Shown here piece after piece: positions 6,540 through 15,912 of a stretch of 64,000 nt of DNA. How positions within the stretch are numbered: the stretch's first letter is position 1; every line of letters starts with the position of its first letter. The DNA is from Legionella parisiensis (lineage in GTDB: Bacteria; Pseudomonadota; Gammaproteobacteria; Legionellales; Legionellaceae), in NCBI RefSeq assembly GCF_001467945.1, contig NZ_LNYQ01000013.1, positions 124,001 to 188,000 of the forward strand. The letters run 5' to 3'. The notes beneath the pieces were generated by a model. The model saw only the letters and a list, made by a program, of their open reading frames with translations, had not been told where the DNA came from and did not search any database. The translations under genes were made by a program, and so were the position numbers.

Positions 6540-8878
6540 TGCGCGGTATTGATTCACGTCATGAGTTAGATCCTACCCTCTTACTTAGAGATACGCGGAC
6601 TTTGACACAGAGATTGGCTGATTTCTTCGCTGATCCAACGAATATTTCGATTATACTTTTCACTTTGTCAGCAATGTCCTATTATTTCTCCGAGGCAGCA
6701 ACGCTCCTGATGCTTGTAGGTGCTGGAAGCTTTCTTTATAGTTATACGCGGAAACAAAAATTACCTTTCCGTCTTCCTCTAATATCTCGTGTAAAAGATT
6801 ACAACGATATGAAGCCAGGCGTTAACAAGCCTAATATGGCTCGTGGAATCGCTTTTTTTGGTAATGATCGTAAAACAGGACATGAATTATGGTTTGCCAA
6901 TGATGATATGCGTACCCATGCGTTAATCTTTGGCTCAACCGGTAGCGGTAAAACAGAATGTTTGGTTTCCCTTGCTTTTAATGCTTTAGTACAAGGCAGT
7001 GGTTTTATTTATGTGGACGGTAAAGGTGATAACTCACTCTATGCTAAAGTTTTTTCCATGGTCAGGAGCATGGGGCGTGAAGACGATTTGCTTTTGATTA
7101 ACTTTATGACTGGTGCACGAGATATTATTGGTCCACAAGAAAGAAGACTGTCTAATACGTTTAACCCCTTTTCTCAAGGTTCTTCCAGTATGTTAACCCA
7201 GCTTGTAGTGAGTTTGATGGGTGATTCAAAAGGAGGCGGAGATGGTGATATGTGGAAGGGTCGTGCTATCGCTTTCGTAGAAGCCTTGATGCGTCTTCTA
7301 GTTTATATGCGTGATGAGGGAGCAATACTTTTGGATGCTGATACCATCCGTAACTATTTTGATTTAACGCGCTTAGAAATCATTGTTGTTGATAAAATTT
7401 TTCCGCGTGATAATCAAGAAAGTGTTAATATCGAACAGATTCCAAAATTGGTTACAGACCCTTTACGTAACTACTTAGGTACTTTGCCAGGTTACAACAA
7501 AGAGAAAAAAGGAAAGCAAGTATCACAGGTTTTGGAGCAACACGGTTTTATTACCATGCAGCTGGTAAGGGCGTTTTCATCCTTGGCTGATACCTATGGA
7601 CATATCGTTCGTACTAACCTCGCAGAGGTAGATTTTAAGGACGTAGTATTGAATCGAAGGATTTTGGTCGTACTATTACCTGCTTTAGAAAAATCTCCTG
7701 ATGAGTTATCTAACCTTGGTAAAATTATTGTTTCTTCATTGAAAGCAATGATGGCGGCAGGTTTGGGGGAAGACGTTGAAGGGGATTATCGAGATGTAAT
7801 CTTGCGAAAACCGACAAATGCACCTACACCCTATATGTGTATTCTTGATGAGTATGGATATTATGCGGTTCAAGGGTTTGCAGTGGTTCCTGCGCAAGCG
7901 CGTTCTCTTGGCTTCTCAGCAATTTTTGCAGGGCAAGATTTACCTGCATTCCAAAAAGCATCTAAAGAAGAAGCGGCATCTATCGGTGCAAACACAAACA
8001 TTAAAATATGTATGAAATTAGAAGATCCTACAGAAACCTGGGATTTCTTCACCAAAACAGCAGGTGAGGCTTATGTAACTAAAGTGGATTCATTTCAAGC
8101 TAAAGACACTAGTATGGCCAATACGTATATGGACAGTAAAAGTTCTTCGTTTGAAAAGAGGGCTCGCGTTGACTTATTGGATCTCAAAGAACAAACAGAA
8201 GGTGAAGCACATATATTCTTCAAGTCAAAAATTGTTCGTGCCCGCATGTTTTATGCGAATCCTAAACCGGTTAAGAAATTAAAGTTAAATCAGTTCTTAA
8301 AAGTAGAAGCTCCACCAGACGATTATTTAATGAGGTTACAAAAGCAATTGGCCTCATTTCAGAAAATTTTGGAAAGTGGCGATTTATCAATTAATAAAAC
8401 AGCAGAAAGCGAAGAAATTACGCTTATTTCCAAATTATTGCGTGAATCACCTATAGAAGAGCCTATAGAACGTGGTGTTTCTGCTTTAATTGCGTTCCAT
8501 GGCCATAATGAACCAGAACCTGTTGAGGATTTAATTGAAGAAGAAGTTGAAGGTGCGTTAACAATATTTAGTCCTTTACGAGAACGCCCAGGAGATCCTC
8601 CGGTTTTAGTTAGTGATAAGGCCGCATTTTCTGAGTCCTTGCTTCCTATTAATGACACACGTAATCAGATGATGAATATTGAACGTTTAGCTGGAGCAAA
8701 AGATAAATATGCTGGCACGGTTGCAAATGAACTTATTAAGGACTTCCAGTTGGCAACCAGTTACCCTCCTGAAGAGCGAGATTTTATTGCTCCAGATGAG
8801 TTAACTGATTTGGTAAGAACCTTGTCAGGAAAAATTGCAAGCGAACGTGAAAATGCAAAGAACAAAGGTGAAGAATAA
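6536..8878 (+). CDS. icmO: Dot/Icm type IV coupling protein DotL (IcmO)
   Basis: A 780-residue FtsK/VirD4-type ATPase that receives substrates and passes them to the channel. Two membrane helices lie at about residues 36-70. Walker A is GSTGSGKT (about 133-140) and Walker B is CILDEYG with D438-E439. The C-terminal 120-130 residues are acidic and helical; in L. pneumophila this extension binds DotN, IcmS-IcmW and LvgA. The start ATG overlaps icmP by four bases; a second ATG at 6539 is also possible. A 367-base gene-free gap follows. Confidence 0.96.
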   Translation: MMRGIDSRHELDPTLLLRDTRTLTQRLADFFADPTNISIILFTLSAMSYYFSEAATLLMLVGAGSFLYSYTRKQKLPFRLPLISRVKDYNDMKPGVNKPNMARGIAFFGNDRKTGHELWFANDDMRTHALIFGSTGSGKTECLVSLAFNALVQGSGFIYVDGKGDNSLYAKVFSMVRSMGREDDLLLINFMTGARDIIGPQERRLSNTFNPFSQGSSSMLTQLVVSLMGDSKGGGDGDMWKGRAIAFVEALMRLLVYMRDEGAILLDADTIRNYFDLTRLEIIVVDKIFPRDNQESVNIEQIPKLVTDPLRNYLGTLPGYNKEKKGKQVSQVLEQHGFITMQLVRAFSSLADTYGHIVRTNLAEVDFKDVVLNRRILVVLLPALEKSPDELSNLGKIIVSSLKAMMAAGLGEDVEGDYRDVILRKPTNAPTPYMCILDEYGYYAVQGFAVVPAQARSLGFSAIFAGQDLPAFQKASKEEAASIGANTNIKICMKLEDPTETWDFFTKTAGEAYVTKVDSFQAKDTSMANTYMDSKSSSFEKRARVDLLDLKEQTEGEAHIFFKSKIVRARMFYANPKPVKKLKLNQFLKVEAPPDDYLMRLQKQLASFQKILESGDLSINKTAESEEITLISKLLRESPIEEPIERGVSALIAFHGHNEPEPVEDLIEEEVEGALTIFSPLRERPGDPPVLVSDKAAFSESLLPINDTRNQMMNIERLAGAKDKYAGTVANELIKDFQLATSYPPEERDFIAPDELTDLVRTLSGKIASERENAKNKGEE

Positions 8879-9245
8879 TCTATAACTTCATTGTATGTTT
8901 TTATCGTCAACACCATATACCTCAAAAGAAGTTTAGCCATGTGTATTCATGGCTAATATCTCTTCATTCCGACGTCGAGAAAAACTCACCTTTGCGCAAG
9001 ACAAGACTCTTGAAATTGGCAAATTAAACACGTTGTTTTCTTAGAACCTTTTGTGAAAAAATAAATCTGAGCGATTTGTTTTTATTCAAAAGAATGTAAA
9101 GCAATAAATAAATTTTTAAAAAAATAGCTATTTTATTGAATTCATTGTAACGTAATGATTTGTATGTTTTTCTTAAAGATGGAACACACAATAAAACTAC
9201 AGTCAGAATCATTTTAATTGGTCATTTGAAATATGAGGAATGTGA
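8879..9245. other. gene-free gap inside the Dot/Icm cluster
   Basis: This 367-base stretch between icmO and dotK holds one clear element, the inverted repeat at 8933-8956. The rest is AT-rich, with no convincing open frame on either strand. It is the natural place for the dotK-icmM-L-K-E-G-C-D promoter, but no -35/-10 pair stands out. Confidence 0.6.
8933..8956. terminator. 9-bp hairpin after icmO
   Basis: TTAGCCATG (8933-8941) and CATGGCTAA (8948-8956) form a perfect stem with a 6-base loop, 55 bases after the icmO stop. The following TATCTCTTCATT is only partly T-rich, so it is a weak terminator or an RNA-stabilising stem. Confidence 0.45.
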
Positions 9246-9803
9246 GTGAGATCAGTACATATTAATCTAATTCAGGCTGTTGGATTGATTGCCTTATTGA
9301 CGCTGACCGCCTGTAATGGTGATTATTGGGCAATGGAGAAAGACGAGCCCAAATATCCATGTAAAGTTCTTGGTGCCTGTGATGCTACCATCATGAAGCT
9401 TGCTAAAAAATTAAATGGAAAAGGGGTTAAAGTAATTACAATAGGTCAGGATTATATGATCAGCATTCCTGCGAGCTATTTGTTTGAGCCAGAAACACCG
9501 CGCCTAAAATGGAAGTCTTATCCATTATTAAATGAAGTTGCCGCATTTCTAATACAATTTCGTAAAATTGCCATAAATGTAGCCAGTTACAGTAACAAAT
9601 ATGTATCGCCAAGAAGAGAGCATGCATTGACTTTAGCCAGATCGCGAGTCGTTAGCGAATACCTATGGTCTCAAGGAGTAGATAGCCGTTTTATCTTTAC
9701 ACAAGGATTAGGTAGTGATAAACCTATTATTGGGTACACTAAAGGTGGTGATAATTCAATAAATGCACGAGTAGAAATTACTTTCAGAAGAGCTGTGGCA
9801 TAG
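9246..9803 (+). CDS. lphA: Dot/Icm outer-membrane lipoprotein DotK (LphA), OmpA-like
   Basis: A 185-residue lipoprotein. The signal sequence ends in the lipobox LTAC with lipidated Cys23. The C-terminal half is an OmpA-like peptidoglycan-binding domain (SRVVSEYLWSQGV, then the NARVEITF ending). In the Dot/Icm core complex DotK is a peripheral outer-membrane component with DotC, DotD and DotH. The GTG at 9246 is chosen because GAGG lies 7 bases upstream and the in-frame reading gives a proper signal peptide. It lies 8 bases before icmM. Confidence 0.9.
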   Translation: MRSVHINLIQAVGLIALLTLTACNGDYWAMEKDEPKYPCKVLGACDATIMKLAKKLNGKGVKVITIGQDYMISIPASYLFEPETPRLKWKSYPLLNEVAAFLIQFRKIAINVASYSNKYVSPRREHALTLARSRVVSEYLWSQGVDSRFIFTQGLGSDKPIIGYTKGGDNSINARVEITFRRAVA

Positions 9804-9811
9804 GGGAAAGA

Positions 9812-10099
9812 ATGAGTCGTGAAACGTGGGAAGTCATAAAAAGCAGTAAGAATTTCTATGTTAACTCATACAGGCGTGGACTAATTGCGTTAATTATTTC
9901 TCTGTTACTGAATTGCATTTTTGGACTATTAATCGTCTACATTCATTTAACAGAGCCTGAGCGAGTTTTTTATGCAACAAGTGGGGTAGCCCCCCCTATC
10001 CAGTTGCAGCCTCTTATGGCTCCGAATTATTCATCGAACGCGTTACTTCCTCCTGATCCACCCGCAGAGAATGAGGAAGATAAATTGATACCACAATAA
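9812..10099 (+). CDS. icmM: Dot/Icm inner-membrane protein DotJ (IcmM)
   Basis: A 95-residue protein with one membrane helix at about residues 23-45 and a short periplasmic tail rich in Pro. It looks like a shortened paralogue of DotI next door: both have an FY-x2-S-x-R start, a Leu/Ile helix and then FATS or YATS. Known biology: DotI and DotJ form an inner-membrane complex, DotI being the VirB8 counterpart. Ribosome site GGGGAAAG is 5 bases upstream. Confidence 0.93.
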   Translation: MSRETWEVIKSSKNFYVNSYRRGLIALIISLLLNCIFGLLIVYIHLTEPERVFYATSGVAPPIQLQPLMAPNYSSNALLPPDPPAENEEDKLIPQ

Positions 10100-10118
10100 G
10101 CAATAAATAGAGGATATT

Positions 10119-10757
10119 ATGGCTGAAGACGCCTTAACAGTTGTTGCACTAAGAAACAAATTTTATAAAGACAGTCAGCGTAAAGTAATACTTGCGTTGT
10201 TAATTGCTCTTATTGTCAATATAGTCCTGGCAGCACTATTAGTGTACATGATTACCCATCCTCCAGCGCCTAAATATTTTGCAACTAGTATTAATGGTCG
10301 GATCACCCCACTGTTTCCTTTGAATGAGCCAAACCAATCAGATTCTGCGGTATTGCAATGGGCAAATCAGGCTGCTATTGCTGCATTTACCTATAATTTC
10401 GTTAACTATCGAGATGAATTGCAGGCTTCATCTGGGTTTTTTACACCCGAAGGTTGGGATCAATTTCTAAGTGCTTTACAACAATCAAATAATCTGGATG
10501 CAGTGAAGGCTAAAAAACTGATCGTTTCTGCTGTAGCAACACGAGCCCCTATTATCTTGCAAAAAGGCGTATTAAACGGAAGTTTTTCATGGCGAGTACA
10601 AATGCCTATATTGGTAACATACCAGAGTGCAAGTGAATTTACTCAGCAAAATAATGTGGTTACTATGTTAATCACCCGTGTTTCCACTTTAAATTCGCCA
10701 AGGGGAATAGGTATATCGCAATTTGTTGTAGGACCTGCCGCAGGTGGAGTGTCTTAA
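10119..10757 (+). CDS. icmL: Dot/Icm inner-membrane protein DotI (IcmL), VirB8-like
   Basis: A 212-residue protein, the length of DotI. One membrane helix at about residues 22-43 precedes a periplasmic domain with the VirB8-like NTF2 fold (known from structures). Typical stretches are FTYNFVNYRDELQ and SSGFFTPEGWDQFLSAL. Its stop TAA overlaps the icmK ATG by one base, so translation is coupled. Confidence 0.95.
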   Translation: MAEDALTVVALRNKFYKDSQRKVILALLIALIVNIVLAALLVYMITHPPAPKYFATSINGRITPLFPLNEPNQSDSAVLQWANQAAIAAFTYNFVNYRDELQASSGFFTPEGWDQFLSALQQSNNLDAVKAKKLIVSAVATRAPIILQKGVLNGSFSWRVQMPILVTYQSASEFTQQNNVVTMLITRVSTLNSPRGIGISQFVVGPAAGGVS

Positions 10758-11878
10758 TGAAAAAGCTGAACTGGTTTTTAAAGTTTTGTGTGATGTATGG
10801 AATAGCCTATTGGATTCCTGTTGCTTCTTATGCCCAGGAACAAAACGATAGTGCCCAACAAGCCTTACAACAGTTACGCTTATTGCAGCAACGTTTATCA
10901 CAAAATCAACCAGCAGGACAAAATCAGCCACCAGGACAAATTCCAGCTCCCGCTCCTGGTCAAGCTCCTCCACCTGCACAAAATCAAGGGCAAAATATTC
11001 CTATCCCTCTTGCAAATAATATTTATAAACAACCTGCTCCGGCTCAAACTCCTCCACCGGCTGCAGCACCTAATCCTAATGCACCAATAACCCAAAATGA
11101 TGAAGAGATTATTGACAATAAAGCATTTAAAGATATGACAAGAAATATCTATCCATTGAGTACGGAGCAAATTGTTCATTTAAGACAAATAAGTGAGACT
11201 ATGGAATATGCCAAGGCTTCGCCCGCCGGTACCCCGCCAAAGCCTACAGCAACTTCTCAATTTGTGAATTTGTCCCCTGGCTCAACTCCGCCCGTCATTC
11301 GTTTGGCCCAGGGGTTTGTTTCTTCACTGGTTTTTCTTGATTCATCCGGAGCACCATGGCCTATTGCGGCTTATGATTTAGGGGATCCAAACTCATTTAA
11401 TATCCAATGGGATAAAACAAGTAATACAATAATGATTCAAGCAATGAAATTATACAATTATGGTAATTTAGCTGTCCGTTTGAGAGGTTTAAATACCCCG
11501 GTAATGCTAACGCTTATACCAGGACAAAAAGCAGTAGATTACCGAGTTGATTTGCGTGTTCAAGGTTTTGGACCAAATGCTAAAACCATGCCTCTGGAAA
11601 CAGGCATTCCTCCCTCAGCGAGTGAATTGCTTCTTCATGTTTTAGATGGTGTGCCTCCTCCTGGAAGTAAACGATTAAGCATTACTGGAGGAGATGCACG
11701 TGCATGGTTAGCTAACGACAGGATGTATGTTAGAACCAATCTGACAATATTGTCGCCGGGCTGGTTGGCAAGTATGACCAGCGCAGATGGGACGCATGCT
11801 TATGAAATGCAAAAATCACCGGTGTTATTAGTTTCCTGGCATGGGAAGGTCATGCAGCTCAAGGTAGAAGGGTTATAA
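10757..11878 (+). CDS. icmK: Dot/Icm core complex protein DotH (IcmK)
   Basis: A 373-residue exported protein. The signal peptide covers about residues 1-26 (cleavage near SYAQEQ). A Gln/Pro-rich low-complexity region spans about 28-115, and the C-terminal half is the conserved beta-rich domain (GFVSSLVFLDSSGAPWPI). Known biology: DotH is inserted in the outer membrane with help from DotC and DotD, and binds DotG. It starts on the last base of icmL and ends directly before icmE. Confidence 0.95.
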   Translation: MKKLNWFLKFCVMYGIAYWIPVASYAQEQNDSAQQALQQLRLLQQRLSQNQPAGQNQPPGQIPAPAPGQAPPPAQNQGQNIPIPLANNIYKQPAPAQTPPPAAAPNPNAPITQNDEEIIDNKAFKDMTRNIYPLSTEQIVHLRQISETMEYAKASPAGTPPKPTATSQFVNLSPGSTPPVIRLAQGFVSSLVFLDSSGAPWPIAAYDLGDPNSFNIQWDKTSNTIMIQAMKLYNYGNLAVRLRGLNTPVMLTLIPGQKAVDYRVDLRVQGFGPNAKTMPLETGIPPSASELLLHVLDGVPPPGSKRLSITGGDARAWLANDRMYVRTNLTILSPGWLASMTSADGTHAYEMQKSPVLLVSWHGKVMQLKVEGL

Positions 11879-14800
11879 ATGGCTGGCAGAAAAGAAAATA
11901 TAAAGTCGCTTTTTTCCAATACTCGGACACGGGTTATTATTATTTTTACTATGGTACTGATAGTAATCGCTATAGTGGTAGGGTATATAAAATTAAGATC
12001 GATTGGTACAGGACCCTCAGCAGTTGCAACTGTTGGGCGTACTCCGGGTGCTATCCAATCCATTCCAGGTGTTCTTAACCCAACTGCCCAATATGCTAAA
12101 TTACAAGAAGAGCAAAATGTTAGCCAGGCAGCAAAAGCAGAGCAAACAGGTGGAAGCGCTATTCCAACAATTATCAGAACTCAAGCATTGGGTGAGGGTG
12201 TTGGTGTCATTGGTTCCCAAGGTGGGCAAACTGGAGTGGGTTTTGCAACACTAGCTCGTGAAAATGAGGAGGGAGCACAAAAAAGTCTTTGGCTACAAAC
12301 ATTACAAAACGCAGGTTGTTCCAAGACTGCAGTGAATCAAGTTGTTAGCCAAGGGGCGCAATTGGTTGATTTAAAGGGGGCATGTAGCTGCGTACAATTA
12401 AAAGATAGTGGTTATACTTTAAGGGAACTAAATCAAGTTTGTCCCTGTAAAGAATTAAAAGCTGCAGGATTTAATGCCAGGCAACTTAAAGATGCAGGAT
12501 ATACAGCTTCAAGACTAAGAGAGTGTGGTTTTAATGCTTGTGAATTACGTAATGCAGGCTTTACTGCGCAAGAAATGAAAGATGCTGGCTTTTCTGATGA
12601 TGAATTGAAAGGAGCTGGTTATACTCCAGAGGAGATAGCGAGAGCCAGTGGTTTACCGGCCGGAATGACTGCTGCGGATGTATTAAAAGCTGGGTGTAAT
12701 GTTGATGCATTAGTTAAATTACGTAAGGCGGGAGTCTCTGCTTCGGCAATTCGACGAATCAGTGGATGCAGTGCAGCACAGCTAAAAGCAGCTGGTTTTA
12801 CCGCTAAAGAATTGCGTGATGCAGGATTTAGTGCAGCAGATTTAAAAAGAGCGGGTTTTACTCCTGAAGAATTAAAAGCGGCGGGGTATACAGCCAGAGA
12901 TTTATTAAATGCTGGATTCACACCAGATGATCTTGCTAAGGCAGGCTATTCTGCAGCAGATATAAAAGCGGCCGAAAATGAATTGCCGCCGGGCATCACT
13001 CCTGATGATGTAAAAAAAGCGGGTTGTGATGTTGATGCATTAAAAAAAGAAAGAGCAGCAGGTGTTAGTGCCACTCTAATTAAAAGATACGCTGGATGCA
13101 GTGCTCAAGCATTAAAAGCCGCTGGTTTTACTGACGCAGAATTAGCAAACGCTGGTTTTACGCCACAGCAAATTGCTGCTGCAACTCCGCTTACTGATGC
13201 ACAAATCAAAGCTGCTGGTTGTAATCCAGAGAATCTGAAAAAGCTATTCGCATTAGGTGTTTCTGCTAAGCGTATTAAAGAATTAAACGGATGTAGCGCT
13301 GAAGCATTAAAAAATGCAGGTTATAATGCACAGTCTTTACTTGATGCCGGATATACCCCAGCACAGTTGTTGGCTGCTGGGTTTAGTCCCCAGGACTTGC
13401 AAAATGCTGGACTAACTCCGGCAGATATAATTGCAGCAGGACGTGTTGCCGATTGCAGTGTTGAGTCATTGAAGAAAGCACGGGCGGCAGGAGTTAGCGC
13501 ACTGACAATTAAGAAAACACTTGGATGTTCTGCAAAGGCACTAAAGGATGCCGGTTATACAGCTAAAGAGCTCAAAGATGCCGGGTTTACAGCTGCTGAA
13601 CTCAAAGCGGCAGGTTTTAGTGCTAAAGATTTAAAAGATGCAGGGTTTAGTGCCAAAGAGTTAAAAGATGCTGGTTTTAGCGCCAAAGAGCTAAAGGACG
13701 CCGGCTTTAGTGCTAAAGACTTAAAAGATGCTGGCTTTAGTGCTAAGGATTTGAAAGATGCAGGTTTTACAGCTGCGCAGCTAAAAGCAGCAGGATTTAG
13801 TGCTAAAGATTTAAAAGATGCTGGTTTTAGCGCCAAGGAATTAAAAGCAGCAGGATTTAGTGCTAAAGACTTAAAAGATGCTGGTTTTAGCGCCAAAGAC
13901 TTAAAAGATGCTGGCTTTAATGCAAAAGAATTGAAAGATGCAGGATTTAGTGCCAAAGAGCTAAAAGATGCAGGATTTACAGCGGCAGAAATGAAGGCAG
14001 CGGGTTTTAGTGCTAAAGAGTTGGCTGATGCAGGGTTTAGCGCCGCTGATTTAAGAAATGCTGGATATAGCGCAGCAGAATTGCAAAATATTCAGGCTGC
14101 TCCTGATGGCTCACAAGTAGCAGGCTTGGGAGCGCCGAATATTCAGCAAGGTGCATTTAACATTGGTGGAGTGCCCACATTAGGCCAGGGATCAGGTGGA
14201 GATGCTGTAACCCTCCCTGGCTCTGCTGCGAGTAATCAACAGTTGCAAGCCATTATCAACAGACAAAATCAGCAGCAAGCTGAACAAAAATACCAACAAA
14301 AAATCCAGCAAAAAACTTCTGATATGCTAACGGCTGCGAATCAATTAATTGCAGATTGGAAAAATGTACCTTCACAAAGTTATACCGCAGGAAATAAGGA
14401 AGATGAGAAAGTGGTGGCTGCCGGAGCTGGTCCTGGAGGGCCAGGTGGTGCTCAGTCTACAACGACTACTGAATCTACAACGCAAGTAAATATGATTAGA
14501 ACAGGCGACGTGCTTTTCGCTGTAATTGATACTGCAGTGAATAGTGATGAGCCAGGTCCTATTCTTGCGAGTATCGTTTCAGGAAGACTTAAGGGTACCA
14601 AGCTCATCGGTAGTTTTAACTTACCGTCGAACGCCAATAAAATGGTTATTACGTTTAATACGATGTCAATTCCAGGCGCTCCAAAAACAATTCCAATCTC
14701 TGCTTATGCAATTGATCCAAATACGGCAAGAACCGCCCTTTCCAGCAAAACAAATAACCATTATTTACTGAGATATGGTTCATTGTTTGCCTCTTCGTTT

Positions 14801-15055
14801 CTGGAGGGCTTTGGTAATGCATTTCAGTCTGCGAATACCACGGTCACCATTGGAGGAACAGGTGGCGGCAATAATGTAACCGTTGCTAATGGTGTTGGTC
14901 GTTCTACACTAGAAAATGCTGTGATTGGTTTGGCTACCGTTGGTAAGACATGGGGGCAGCAAGCACAAGTATTATTTAATACACCTACAACTGTTGAGGT
15001 CTATGCAGGAACTCCTGTGGGGGTTTTATTTACTCAGGATGTAAAATCTATTTAA
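11879..15055 (+). CDS. icmE: Dot/Icm core channel protein DotG (IcmE), VirB10-like
   Basis: A 1058-residue protein spanning both membranes. One inner-membrane helix lies at about residues 18-38. A very long repeat region (about 140-740) consists of decapeptides of the type AGFSAKELKD. The C-terminal VirB10-like domain (about 865-1058) includes GDVLFAVIDTAVNSDEPGP and SSFLEGFGNAF. The repeats include 18 decads in uninterrupted register near the end (nucleotides 13549-14088) and earlier modules with Cys-containing AGC/GCS units. The ATG follows the icmK stop directly. Repeat number is expected to vary between strains. Confidence 0.96.
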   Translation: MAGRKENIKSLFSNTRTRVIIIFTMVLIVIAIVVGYIKLRSIGTGPSAVATVGRTPGAIQSIPGVLNPTAQYAKLQEEQNVSQAAKAEQTGGSAIPTIIRTQALGEGVGVIGSQGGQTGVGFATLARENEEGAQKSLWLQTLQNAGCSKTAVNQVVSQGAQLVDLKGACSCVQLKDSGYTLRELNQVCPCKELKAAGFNARQLKDAGYTASRLRECGFNACELRNAGFTAQEMKDAGFSDDELKGAGYTPEEIARASGLPAGMTAADVLKAGCNVDALVKLRKAGVSASAIRRISGCSAAQLKAAGFTAKELRDAGFSAADLKRAGFTPEELKAAGYTARDLLNAGFTPDDLAKAGYSAADIKAAENELPPGITPDDVKKAGCDVDALKKERAAGVSATLIKRYAGCSAQALKAAGFTDAELANAGFTPQQIAAATPLTDAQIKAAGCNPENLKKLFALGVSAKRIKELNGCSAEALKNAGYNAQSLLDAGYTPAQLLAAGFSPQDLQNAGLTPADIIAAGRVADCSVESLKKARAAGVSALTIKKTLGCSAKALKDAGYTAKELKDAGFTAAELKAAGFSAKDLKDAGFSAKELKDAGFSAKELKDAGFSAKDLKDAGFSAKDLKDAGFTAAQLKAAGFSAKDLKDAGFSAKELKAAGFSAKDLKDAGFSAKDLKDAGFNAKELKDAGFSAKELKDAGFTAAEMKAAGFSAKELADAGFSAADLRNAGYSAAELQNIQAAPDGSQVAGLGAPNIQQGAFNIGGVPTLGQGSGGDAVTLPGSAASNQQLQAIINRQNQQQAEQKYQQKIQQKTSDMLTAANQLIADWKNVPSQSYTAGNKEDEKVVAAGAGPGGPGGAQSTTTTESTTQVNMIRTGDVLFAVIDTAVNSDEPGPILASIVSGRLKGTKLIGSFNLPSNANKMVITFNTMSIPGAPKTIPISAYAIDPNTARTALSSKTNNHYLLRYGSLFASSFLEGFGNAFQSANTTVTIGGTGGGNNVTVANGVGRSTLENAVIGLATVGKTWGQQAQVLFNTPTTVEVYAGTPVGVLFTQDVKSI
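13549..14088 (+). repeat. tandem 30-bp coding repeats in dotG
   Basis: Eighteen consecutive 30-base units encode decapeptides of consensus AGF(S/T)AK(D/E)LKD. Several neighbouring copies are nearly identical at DNA level (for example those around 13618-13760 and 13798-13920), which points to recent duplication and makes the region prone to length change and misassembly. The opposite strand also stays open here only because the unit is repeated. Confidence 0.9.
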
Positions 15056-15072
15056 TTTGATGGTAGGTAAAA

Positions 15073-15903
15073 ATGGCAGATAATGATCAAAATGATGAGT
15101 ATAAGTTCGCTGAATTAGATTCTCTTGAGAACGAACCGCTTGAGAGTTCAGAGTTTGATTCAACAAGCTCTACCTCTGTGGGATCAGGGGGGAGGGAGCC
15201 TCCCAAAAATATCAAACGCAATGCTTTAATTGCGGTGGGTATAATTATTTTTGCGATGTTGATGTATAAATTTATCGGCGGGATGTTTTCCAAGTCGACT
15301 CCTATCCCTAAAGAGACCGAAACTCCTGCTCCTATAGCGGAAATATCACCACAGCCGAAGGAAGCCGAAATTCCACCTGCACCAATTCAGCAACAACCGG
15401 AAATTCAACAACCAGTAGTCCAACAGACACCTCCGCCAGTGGTTCAAGAGAGTACGGCGTTACAACAGAAAGTAGCGTCTATTGAGTCGAGCCAACAAAC
15501 AGTTCAATCTGAGGTAAGCTCAATGAATCAGCAAGTAAGCAACATCAATAATAATGTAAACACATTAAATGCACAGATTACAAAACTCAATCAGGTGATT
15601 AGTGATTTGAATAATCAGGTTGTGAAGCAATCAGAAGTAATTAATATATTAATAGAGCGGACAAAACCTAAACCTGTTAAGCGAGTAATTCATATAAAAC
15701 CAGCATCTCCACAAGTAATTTACTATATAAATGCAGTAATTCCTGGTCGGGCTTGGCTAATTGGCTCAAATGGTTCTACACTTACAGTAAGAGAAGGATC
15801 AAAAATCGCAGGGTATGGGTTAGTTAAGCTTATTGACTCTATACAGGGTCGGGTTTTAACCAGCTCAGGGCGAGTAATTAGATTTAGTCAAGAAGATAGT
15901 TGA
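15073..15903 (+). CDS. icmG: Dot/Icm inner-membrane protein DotF (IcmG)
   Basis: A 276-residue protein with an acidic cytoplasmic N-terminus (1-45), one membrane helix at about residues 50-70, a Pro/Gln linker (75-125), a periplasmic coiled coil (about 130-200, NNNVNTLNAQITKLNQV) and a beta-rich C-terminal domain. Known biology: DotF associates with DotG and the core complex and interacts with effectors in two-hybrid tests. It lies 17 bases after icmE. Confidence 0.93.
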   Translation: MADNDQNDEYKFAELDSLENEPLESSEFDSTSSTSVGSGGREPPKNIKRNALIAVGIIIFAMLMYKFIGGMFSKSTPIPKETETPAPIAEISPQPKEAEIPPAPIQQQPEIQQPVVQQTPPPVVQESTALQQKVASIESSQQTVQSEVSSMNQQVSNINNNVNTLNAQITKLNQVISDLNNQVVKQSEVINILIERTKPKPVKRVIHIKPASPQVIYYINAVIPGRAWLIGSNGSTLTVREGSKIAGYGLVKLIDSIQGRVLTSSGRVIRFSQEDS

Positions 15904-15912
15904 GGTGTTTGT

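Noticed and set aside
9024..9212. 62-codon minus-strand frame in the icmO-dotK gap
   Set aside because: Extremely AT-rich low-complexity composition, no recognisable domain and no ribosome site; probably chance.
13555..13956. Long open frame on the minus strand opposite dotG repeats
   Set aside because: It is a mirror of the 30-base coding repeats; Ala/Ser/Lys-rich repeats without ribosome site. dotG is certain on the plus strand.
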